9,703 nt of DNA from CBFGWV01 sp965652545. Lineage in GTDB: Bacteria; Pseudomonadota; Gammaproteobacteria; Competibacterales; Competibacteraceae. Numbering within the stretch: the first letter of the stretch is position 1; each line of letters opens with the position of its first letter. The notes under the pieces were generated by a model that was not told where the DNA came from, made no database searches, and saw nothing but the letters and a program-made list of their open reading frames with translations. This document shows positions 1 to 5,016 of the stretch, in pieces. The translations under genes and the position numbers were made by a program. Where the stretch lies: NCBI GenBank assembly GCA_965652545.1, contig CBFGWV010000187.1:1-9703 (forward strand), read 5' to 3'.

Positions 1-151
1 CCCTGGGATCGCCGAGTTGTACTCGGCAGCCGAGCGCAGCTCGGCCATTGCGCAGGTGCCATCGCGGGGAGGGGAAAGCGAACTGAGTTTCTTGGCTTCG
101 TTCCGGGCCGGCCGTTGGCCGGCTGCCGAGTACAACTCGGCGATCCCAGGG
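1..151. repeat. Composite inverted repeat made of four 17-bp palindromes
   Basis: Positions 1-32 and 120-151 are perfect reverse complements (32 bp), with 87 bp between them. Each arm is an outer 10-mer (CCCTGGGATC at 1-10, its complement at 142-151) followed inward by 17-nt palindromes with 7-bp stems and 3-nt loops. The palindromes are GCCGAGT-TGT-ACTCGGC (11-27), GCCGAGC-GCA-GCTCGGC (29-45), GCCGGCC-GTT-GGCCGGC (107-123) and GCCGAGT-ACA-ACTCGGC (125-141). In each pair they are separated by one base (28 and 124). No convincing gene lies inside. The left arm begins at the window edge, so the repeat may extend further. Arms in this orientation look like a REP/BIME-type pair or a small non-autonomous (MITE-like) element. 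As RNA they could end transcription of the minus-strand gene that stops at 188. The structure is seen directly; its class is inference. Confidence 0.85.
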
Positions 152-187
152 GGGTCTCGCTGCGGACGCTCACGCCCGGCGACCTCA

Positions 188-733
188 TTACCCGTCTTCC
201 GCGAACTGGAACCAGTGCCAGGGTTCGTAGACGACGCCATAGGGGTTATCGCGCGGGAACGACAGACGGAAGCCGTAGTCGTCGCCGTGGCGGCACAGCC
301 AGGCGAAGGCGTCGGTGGCTTCGAAGTCTTCCTCCAGCGCACGGCTGCCGGCGGTGGTGATGTCAAGCGCGCGGCCGGTGTGGTGCTCGCTGTAACCGGG
401 GGCGGCGATGCGGGTGAGGATGGACGCGCAGGACTCGCCCGCGTCGAGCTTGCGTCGGATGAGCCCGGCCTGATAGTCCGGATCGCGGTAGGCGGAGACG
501 ACCTGCAAGGTGACGCCCTCGGCGGCGGCGGCCTGGCACATGAACTGCCAGCGGCGCAGGGTGGCGGCGGTCATGCGGATGGGCCGGTCGAACACATCCA
601 CCCCGGCGTCGACCAAGGGGGCGGTCAACCGTTGCAGCGGCAGCCGGCAGCGTTGGGCATAATCGGTCGGCACGCCGAGTTCCGCGTGCAGCCGCTTAAG
701 TGTCTTGTCGTCCTCTGGCACCATGCCGGTCAT
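188..733 (-). CDS. M15 family D-alanyl-D-alanine carboxypeptidase (VanY/LdcB-like)
   Basis: Probable zinc peptidase of the M15 (VanY/LdcB) family, which trims the stem peptide of peptidoglycan. With the start used here it has 181 residues. The substrate motif SxYR is at 80-83. The zinc motif SxHxxGxAxD is at 115-124, giving ligands H117 and D124. The C-terminal ExWH is at 170-173, giving catalytic E170 and the third zinc ligand H173. All core residues are present, so it should be active. I chose the ATG at 733 because AGGTG lies six bases upstream; a GTG at 742 would add three residues. No signal peptide or membrane anchor is visible, which is odd for a wall enzyme and leaves its location and exact substrate bond (D,D or L,D) open. 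The gene is divergent from the next one, and the repeat at 1-151 lies just past its stop. Confidence 0.85.
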   Translation of the reverse strand: MTGMVPEDDKTLKRLHAELGVPTDYAQRCRLPLQRLTAPLVDAGVDVFDRPIRMTAATLRRWQFMCQAAAAEGVTLQVVSAYRDPDYQAGLIRRKLDAGESCASILTRIAAPGYSEHHTGRALDITTAGSRALEEDFEATDAFAWLCRHGDDYGFRLSFPRDNPYGVVYEPWHWFQFAEDG

Positions 734-889
734 TCTAATCACCTGGTGTTCCGTTAGGTCTGCCGTCGATCAAATCGTGCCTCGGACGACTTGAAAGCGG
801 GCGAGACCTCGAGGCCAGTATTGCGCTCACCGATCGTCTTGCCGAAAGCCGAACACTGAAAACCGAAAACCTTAACTGGAGAGTCATCG

Positions 890-1237
890 ATGTCGTTGCT
901 GGCCGCACCGCCGCAAGGCTGGTTCAAAGCCGTAGGCCCGTTTCGTGTGATCCTGGCCGCCGTGGTCGTGGTGATCGCGGCCATGGCGCCGCTAGCCACC
1001 GGGACGATCCATGGCTGGGGCATCATCCCGAGCCAGGCGGCACCGGGGGCGGCGGTGTTTATCGCCTGGGCCCTGCCGTTCGACATCCTGATGGCCAAGC
1101 TGTTCTATGGCGAGCAGGGCGAGGCCGGAAAGGTACGCATCAAGGCGGTGCGCAACTGGGACCTCGGTCTGCTCGCGCTGCTGCTGGTGTCCTGGGGCCC
1201 GTTCTTTATCCGCCTGCTGATCGACTCTCAGCGCTGA
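890..1237 (+). CDS. Small inner-membrane protein of unknown function, three predicted TM segments
   Basis: Protein of 115 residues that I do not recognise. Three hydrophobic stretches are likely membrane helices at about 18-38, 52-72 and 92-111. The short hydrophilic link at 73-91 is rich in charged residues (EQGEAGKVRIK) and is probably cytoplasmic. The N-terminal 15 residues look like a short amphipathic lead-in (PPQGWFKAVGPFR), not a cleavable signal. The ATG at 890 is preceded by TGGAGAG about seven bases away, a fair ribosome binding site, which supports translation. It is divergent from the M15 peptidase, with about 150 bp between starts. Its stop codon lies inside the end of the convergent hydrolase gene (10-bp overlap). 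Neither neighbour gives a firm clue to its role. Confidence 0.75.
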   Translation: MSLLAAPPQGWFKAVGPFRVILAAVVVVIAAMAPLATGTIHGWGIIPSQAAPGAAVFIAWALPFDILMAKLFYGEQGEAGKVRIKAVRNWDLGLLALLLVSWGPFFIRLLIDSQR

Positions 1238-2766
1238 CCGTGCCGGGTCACCGGGCCATCGCGGGTGATCTGAATGTTCGTCAGCGTGCGCTCGGCGTGA
1301 CGCATGCGCAGGCTGAGCAGGTCCTGGGTCATCCGTAGCAGAACCGGCTGGCTGCTGGGCTCGCGGCTGATGTCGGTGAGCTCGCCCGGGTCGCGCTGCA
1401 GGTCGAACAACAACGGCGGCAAGCCGTTGAAGTGAACCAGCTTGTGCTCGGCGGTGCGCAGCACGTTGAGCGTGCAGGCCTCCGGCGCCAGCCCCAGCGC
1501 CTGCTCCACGTGCGGGTTGGACGGCTCGCGAAAGTCGAACTCCCAGTGCACCGCCTCGCGCCAACGGCCGGGGCTTTCGCCGCGCAGCCAGGGCAACAGC
1601 GAGCGCCCGTCGCAGGCCGGCGGCACGGCCTGTCCCAGCCAGTCGAGGATGGTGGGCATCAGGTCCACGCTTTCGGTGAACGCCCTCACCTCGCGCCCGC
1701 GCTGCGCCTGCGGCCGTGGATCGCGGACGATCAGTGGGATGTGATAACTGGCATCGAAGTACCCACCCTTGCCCCACAACCAGTGGTCACCGAGTTGCTC
1801 GCCGTGATCGACGGTGAACACGATCAAGGTGTTGTCGTAGGCCCCCGAGGCCTTGAGCGCATCGATCAGCCGGCCGATCTGATCGTCGACCTCGCGGATC
1901 AAGCCGTAATACGTGGCGCGCAACTGGCGGTGCTCGAAAGCTGGCAGGTCGCGCACGTTCATCGGGTGCCCGCACAGGTAGCCGGGCGTGGCCACCTGCT
2001 CCAGCCATTGCGCGAGGTAGGGGTGCTGACCAGCCTCGGTGTGGACGGACTCGCGGCGCAGCGGCGGGTCGACCGCGTCCGGGTTCACGCAGCGGTTATA
2101 CGGCTCGGGCGCGTAGAGCGGCGGGTGCGGGCGCAGGAAAACGGCGTGCACGAACCAGGGCCGGGTGGCGCGGGCGATGACATCCAGCACGCGATCGGCG
2201 GTGTAGGCGGTGTCGCTGTGCTCGGCGCGGTAACGCGTGGGCGGCGCCGAGTGCCCAACACCTTCGGGTGCCGGCTCGGCCGGCTGGAACACCGCCAGCG
2301 GGTCGGCGGGCACCTCGTAGCCGCGACGGGCCAGGTCTTGCATCCACGGGCGGCAGAACTCGTCGTCGTAGCGCATCTCGACACGAAAGCCGGGCATCAC
2401 ACCACCGTAGTCGGTCAGCGCCGGGTCAGCCGGGTCCAGCCCACGCGGGTCGGGCGTGGTGTCGGTGTAGCCGACGAGTACAGGGTCGTAGCCGGCGCGG
2501 CGCGCTTCCAGGGGCAGCGTCGTGTGGCGTGCATCCAGCGGCGTGCCGTTGCGCACCGCACGGTGGTTCATAGCGTACAACCCGGTAAGCAGGCTGGTGC
2601 GCGCCGGCCCGCACGGGGCGACGGTAGTGTAGTGATTGCGGAACAACACCCCGTCCGCCGCCAGGCGGTCGAGGTTAGGGGTCAGCGCGTGCCTGTGCCC
2701 CAGCGCCGATAGGCACTCAGCACGCCATTGGTCCGCGCTGATCAGCAGGACATTCGGTACGGGCAT
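1228..2766 (-). CDS. Sulfatase-superfamily hydrolase, phosphonate monoester hydrolase (PMH)-like
   Basis: Alkaline-phosphatase-superfamily hydrolase of 512 residues with a formylglycine nucleophile. The CxPxR motif that directs Cys oxidation is C52-G-P-A-R56 (CGPARTSLLTG). Metal and active-site candidates are D12-Q13, N73, H214 (RPHPP), D320-H321 (VDHGEQLGDH) and K333 (GKGG). Length, these spacings and the C-terminal segment (HKLVHFNGLPPLLFDLQRDP, then HAERTLT) match, from memory, rhizobial and Burkholderia phosphonate monoester hydrolases more than arylsulfatases. Those enzymes cleave phosphonate monoesters and, promiscuously, phosphodiesters and sulfate esters. The likely start is the ATG at 2766, one base after the upstream aminotransferase stop (TGACATG), with AGGA nine bases before it. 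An in-frame ATG at 2799 lies inside that gene and is less likely. No signal peptide is visible, so it is probably cytoplasmic. No formylglycine-generating enzyme is encoded here. True substrate unknown. Confidence 0.88.
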   Translation of the reverse strand: MPVPNVLLISADQWRAECLSALGHRHALTPNLDRLAADGVLFRNHYTTVAPCGPARTSLLTGLYAMNHRAVRNGTPLDARHTTLPLEARRAGYDPVLVGYTDTTPDPRGLDPADPALTDYGGVMPGFRVEMRYDDEFCRPWMQDLARRGYEVPADPLAVFQPAEPAPEGVGHSAPPTRYRAEHSDTAYTADRVLDVIARATRPWFVHAVFLRPHPPLYAPEPYNRCVNPDAVDPPLRRESVHTEAGQHPYLAQWLEQVATPGYLCGHPMNVRDLPAFEHRQLRATYYGLIREVDDQIGRLIDALKASGAYDNTLIVFTVDHGEQLGDHWLWGKGGYFDASYHIPLIVRDPRPQAQRGREVRAFTESVDLMPTILDWLGQAVPPACDGRSLLPWLRGESPGRWREAVHWEFDFREPSNPHVEQALGLAPEACTLNVLRTAEHKLVHFNGLPPLLFDLQRDPGELTDISREPSSQPVLLRMTQDLLSLRMRHAERTLTNIQITRDGPVTRHGQR

Positions 2767-2767
2767 G

Positions 2768-3946
2768 TCAGCCCGTCCTGACTGCCGGCCGCCGGACATG
2801 CCACACCCGCAGGGTCTCGGCCAGGCGGGCGATGCCCTCGTCCGCCTTCTCCGGGGTGGCGTGGCTGAAGTTCAAGCGCATCCAGCTGGCGCCGTGCTGC
2901 GGGTTGGCGAAGAACGGCGAGCCGGGCATGAACGCCACGTTGCGCTCCAGCGTGGCGCGCAGCAAGGCCTGGTCGTCGACCGCCTCGTTGAGTTTGATCC
3001 AGAAGAACAACCCGCCGCGCGGCAGGCTCCAGGTCGCAAGATCCGCCATGTGCCGTTCGAGTGAGTCGGCCATGGCGTCGCGGCGAGCACGGTAGACCTC
3101 GGCCAAACGATCCAGGTGGGTGAAGAAGTCGGGCGAATTCAGGAAACGCGCGCACCACCACTGGCCGATACGGTTGCTGTGCAAATCAGTGCACTGCTTC
3201 AGGCGCACCAAGTGCGGGTAGAGCATGGGTGAGGCGATCAGGTAACCGATGCGCCAACCAGGTATGCCGGTCTTGGAGAAACTGCCCATGAACACCCAGG
3301 GGGCGTCCTCGGACAGGTCGGCACAGATCGGCCGACGCTCGATAGACTCGAAGGCCAGCTCACGGTACGGGTCGTCCTCGAGCAAGGGCACGCCGGTGGC
3401 GGTCAGGGCAGCGGCGACGGCGCTGCGCACTGCCGGGCTGTAGCAGGCACCCGATGGATTCTGGAAGGTCGGATTGAGATAGGCCAGGGCCGGTTTGTCG
3501 TTATGCAGCACCTGGGCGAAGGCCGCCGGGTCCACCCCCTCTGGGCCGACCGGCAGGTCGATGAAGCGGGCGCCGAAGAGCTTGAACACCTGGATGGCGG
3601 CCAGGTACCCGGGCGCTTCCATGGCCAGTGGGGTACCGGGGTCGATGAACAGCTTGGCCATCAGGTCGATGCCCTGCTGCGAACCGGTGACCACCAGGAC
3701 CTGGTCCGCCGTGCAGCGGATACCCATCACCCGGGCATGGGCGGCGATGGCCTCACGCAGGTCGCGCTCCCCCTCGGAAGGGCCGTACTGTTTGAGGTGC
3801 TCCGGTACGTCGTCCAGATCGAACGCCGGCATGGCATCGGCCGCCGGCAAGCCGCCGGCGAAGGAGATGACCTCGGGACGCTGGGTCCAGGAGAGGAGTT
3901 CGCGGACCAGCGAGCCGGTCAGGCGGTCGATACGCTCGGAAAACAT
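2768..3946 (-). CDS. PLP-dependent fold-type I aminotransferase (LysN/ARO8-like)
   Basis: Class I/II aminotransferase of 392 residues, the usual length for the stand-alone LysN/2-aminoadipate/aromatic group. Visible landmarks are FAGGLP at 29-34, the QYGPSEGERDLREAIA block at 53-68, NPTFQNPSG at 158-166 (N163 near the cofactor), EDDPYREL at 190-197 (D191 to the pyridine nitrogen, Y194), SFSKTGIPGWRIGY at 222-235 with Schiff-base lysine K225, and WMRLNFS at 355-361 with the carboxylate-binding R357. There is no N-terminal winged-helix domain, so it is an enzyme and not a MocR regulator. It moves an amino group between an amino acid and a 2-oxo acid; the substrate cannot be read from the sequence. 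GGTAAG six bases before the ATG is a modest ribosome binding site. The downstream PMH-like gene begins one base after its stop, which implies translational coupling. Confidence 0.9.
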   Translation of the reverse strand: MFSERIDRLTGSLVRELLSWTQRPEVISFAGGLPAADAMPAFDLDDVPEHLKQYGPSEGERDLREAIAAHARVMGIRCTADQVLVVTGSQQGIDLMAKLFIDPGTPLAMEAPGYLAAIQVFKLFGARFIDLPVGPEGVDPAAFAQVLHNDKPALAYLNPTFQNPSGACYSPAVRSAVAAALTATGVPLLEDDPYRELAFESIERRPICADLSEDAPWVFMGSFSKTGIPGWRIGYLIASPMLYPHLVRLKQCTDLHSNRIGQWWCARFLNSPDFFTHLDRLAEVYRARRDAMADSLERHMADLATWSLPRGGLFFWIKLNEAVDDQALLRATLERNVAFMPGSPFFANPQHGASWMRLNFSHATPEKADEGIARLAETLRVWHVRRPAVRTG

Positions 3947-3976
3947 GGGCTTACCAGACGATGACGATAAAGGGCA

Positions 3977-4002
3977 CCGTCACGCTAGCGCGACCGTGAC
4001 GG
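3977..4002. repeat. Inverted repeat between ycgL and the aminotransferase gene
   Basis: CCGTCACG (3977-3984) and CGTGACGG (3995-4002) are perfect 8-bp complements around a 10-base loop that itself holds the palindrome CGCTAGCG. On the minus strand the hairpin is followed within a few bases by CCCTTTAT, a poor U-tract, so it could be a weak terminator of ycgL. Lying about 30 bp before the aminotransferase start, it could equally be an operator or part of the leader of that gene. Function is inferred only from position. Confidence 0.45.
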
Positions 4003-4060
4003 CGCCACAATACGCACACCACTGGAAAAACGGGGTCAATGATTGCCCAGCGCGCGACGC

Positions 4061-4315
4061 TTACAACGGCTGCGTGTTGGCGACATCCTGCCGTGGCATC
4101 TGTAGGAACCAGCCGCGCTCGAGCAAGGCGGTCAACACCTGGCGGGTATCGGCCTGGGCCAGCTTGCGGGCCGGGTGCAGGGTCAGCTCCATGACCAACT
4201 GTGGGGCGCCGAACGGCTTCATCAAGCCCTCCGGCACCACATCGAAGCGGTCCTTGCCAACGAGGTACAGATAGGTGTCCGCCTTACGCGGGCTACGGTA
4301 GATGGCGCAGTACAT
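4061..4315 (-). CDS. ycgL: YcgL domain-containing protein
   Basis: Small protein of 84 residues matching the YcgL (DUF709) family of gammaproteobacteria. Family landmarks are the start MYCAIYRSPRKADTYLYL, the block DRFDVVPEGLMKPFGAPQLV at 23-42, and the C-terminal LLERGWFLQMP at 64-74, close to E. coli YcgL as I recall it. It is about a dozen residues shorter than the E. coli protein, which has a longer tail. It is presumably a soluble cytoplasmic protein, and its biochemical role is not established. No Shine-Dalgarno stretch is visible in the 15 bases before the ATG at 4315; the nearest purine run (AAGG) is some 20 bases away. The upstream DNA also has an eight-base G run (4339-4346). The aminotransferase follows on the same strand after about 115 bp, with the inverted repeat at 3977-4002 between them. 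Confidence 0.88.
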   Translation of the reverse strand: MYCAIYRSPRKADTYLYLVGKDRFDVVPEGLMKPFGAPQLVMELTLHPARKLAQADTRQVLTALLERGWFLQMPRQDVANTQPL

Positions 4316-4383
4316 CGTGTGTTTGACGCATCAGCCTTGGGGGGGGAGGACGAGGGTATCACCAAACCCCAGGGACAGTGCCT

Positions 4384-4418
4384 ACCCCGGCAATCGCCCT
4401 GAGGGCAGGGCTCCTACA
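4384..4418. repeat. REP-like palindromic element (TGTAGGAGC type)
   Basis: Read on the minus strand this stretch starts TGTAGGAGCCCTGCCCTCAG and continues GGCGATTGCCGGGGT. It contains the tight palindrome GCCCT-G-AGGGC (4396-4406) and an alternative GCCCT/AGGGC pairing (4396-4400 with 4407-4411). The TGTAGGAGC opening and GC-rich short stem resemble the extragenic palindromic repeats of Pseudomonas and other gammaproteobacteria. Only one copy is visible here, so membership in a repeat family is inference. Confidence 0.4.
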
Positions 4419-4542
4419 ATGCCGTGTTTCGGGCAAGGCACCGCATCAAACGGCACAGGCGCCCGGACGGCACGGGAATCTGCGCGGTTCGGGTAAAGCA
4501 CCAGACTCGAATCACACGTACCCAGAACAGCCACCGCGGTGA

Positions 4543-4656
4543 GCCTGGTGAGTGCCGGGGGCTTCACGCCGACCGTCGGCAGCAGGGATGCTGCCGTCGA
4601 GCTCACACGGACGTGTTCACAGCGCGTCGGCGGGGAGCCCCCGGCACTCACCAGGC
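4543..4656. repeat. 21-bp perfect inverted repeat enclosing an inner hairpin
   Basis: Positions 4543-4563 (beginning GCCTGGTGAGTGCCGG) and 4636-4656 (ending CCGGCACTCACCAGGC) are perfect 21-bp complements. Pairing continues inward with one G-T pair and one mismatch to 4573/4626, giving about 31 bp of near-complete stem. Inside is a second hairpin: CGGCAGCA (4577-4584) with TGCTGCCG (4589-4596), closed by a GGGA loop of GNRA type. A small CAC/GTG hairpin may form at 4606-4615. As RNA this would fold as a multi-branched structure. It lies in non-coding DNA between ycgL and the glnA control region. It may be a mobile-element remnant or a structured RNA; neither is demonstrated. Confidence 0.75.
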
Positions 4657-4773
4657 GGGTTTCCGGCACCGACCACTGATCGTCGGCCGCATGGATGCTG
4701 CTGCCGAGCTCATACGGACGGGTTCACAGTGCGTTGGCGGGGAGCCTCCGGTACTCAGCAGGCGGGTTTCCGG
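4571..4773. repeat. Diverged 96-bp tandem duplication (period 107 bp)
   Basis: Positions 4571-4666 and 4678-4773 align without gaps with 84 of 96 bases identical by hand count. Most of the 12 differences are C/T transitions, as expected for an old duplication. The first copy includes the inner hairpin and right arm of the inverted repeat at 4543-4656. The second copy has no matching left arm and its inner hairpin is disrupted, so it is a partial copy. The pair lies immediately upstream of the glnA NtrC boxes. Confidence 0.8.
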
Positions 4774-4807
4774 AGCCGTCCCCGACCACCAGCACCACGG
4801 ACGCCGA

Positions 4808-4824
4808 CGCACCAAAAACGAGCA
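4808..4824. promoter_or_regulatory. Putative NtrC box, distal (imperfect)
   Basis: The sequence GCAC-CAAAAAC-GAGC fits the NtrC dyad GCAC-N7-GTGC with one mismatch in the second half-site. Its centre (about 4816) is 30 bp, close to three helical turns, from the better box at 4838-4854. The spacing resembles the paired enhancer sites of enteric glnA. It is weaker evidence than the proximal box. Confidence 0.5.
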
Positions 4825-4837
4825 TTGTTTCGATGCG

Positions 4838-4854
4838 CGCACTATTGTTGTGCA
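4838..4854. promoter_or_regulatory. Putative NtrC box, proximal, in the glnA enhancer
   Basis: CGCAC-TATTGTT-GTGCA has the NtrC dyad GCAC-N7-GTGC intact and shares the GCACTA and TGCA flanks of the known enteric consensus. Its centre lies about 98 bp upstream of the start expected from the sigma-54 element, which is the normal enhancer range. Confidence 0.75.
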
Positions 4855-4917
4855 TTCCGGGGCGAGGCAAGACCAAGCTGAATACATAAGCCTCGGAATC
4901 TGCACAGCTTCGGGGCG

Positions 4918-4933
4918 TGGCATGGAACCTGCT
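4918..4933 (+). promoter_or_regulatory. Sigma-54 promoter of glnA
   Basis: TGGCATGGAACCTGCT matches the sigma-54 consensus TGGCACRNNNNTTGCW at all constrained positions but two. GG (4919-4920) and GC (4931-4932) have the required spacing. Transcription would begin near 4944, leaving a leader of about 73 nt before the glnA ATG. With the NtrC boxes upstream, this indicates nitrogen-limitation control like enteric glnAp2. No convincing sigma-70 promoter was found alongside it. Confidence 0.85.
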
Positions 4934-4950
4934 TCTTCACGGACGGTTCG

Positions 4951-4970
4951 GCACCCTGGCGTTCGGGTGC
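4951..4970 (+). promoter_or_regulatory. Small hairpin in the glnA leader
   Basis: GCACCC (4951-4956) and GGGTGC (4965-4970) can pair around an eight-base loop shortly after the predicted transcription start. The half-sites recall NtrC halves, but the spacing of 12 between GCAC and GTGC is wrong for an NtrC box. It may be only a 5' stabilising stem. Confidence 0.35.
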
Positions 4971-5004
4971 GTCGACTTGTCATGTTTCATATTCCCAATC
5001 GTCT

Positions 5005-5010
5005 GGAGGA
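5005..5010 (+). promoter_or_regulatory. Ribosome binding site of glnA
   Basis: GGAGGA lies six bases before the ATG at 5017. This is a near-ideal Shine-Dalgarno sequence, and it fixes the glnA start. Confidence 0.85.
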
Positions 5011-5016
5011 CTCGCA

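Noticed and set aside
17..757. Long plus-strand open frame across the repeat and the M15 peptidase gene
   Set aside because: It is antisense to a gene with complete zinc-peptidase motifs, is rich in Gly/Ala/Arg typical of GC-rich shadow frames, and begins inside the palindromic repeat.
791..822. Sigma-70 promoter (TTGAAA at 791 with a TATT-like -10) for the small membrane protein
   Set aside because: The spacer is 19-20 bp and the -10 is poor, so it was not called.
1432..2712. Plus-strand open frame of about 426 codons
   Set aside because: It lies wholly antisense to the PMH-like gene, has no recognisable motif, and is explained by the high GC content.
4428..4502. Short direct repeat TTCGGG-YAA-R-GCACC at 4428-4442 and 4488-4502, with a GGAATCTGC match at 4475 and 4895
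   Set aside because: The matches are only 9-15 bp, their spacing is irregular, and no second sigma-54 element accompanies them. Chance similarity is likely.
4543..4793. Integron attC site or CRISPR repeats
   Set aside because: No attC core sites (GTTRRRY/RYYYAAC) or integrase are present. There are only two diverged long copies with no short repeats or unique spacers.
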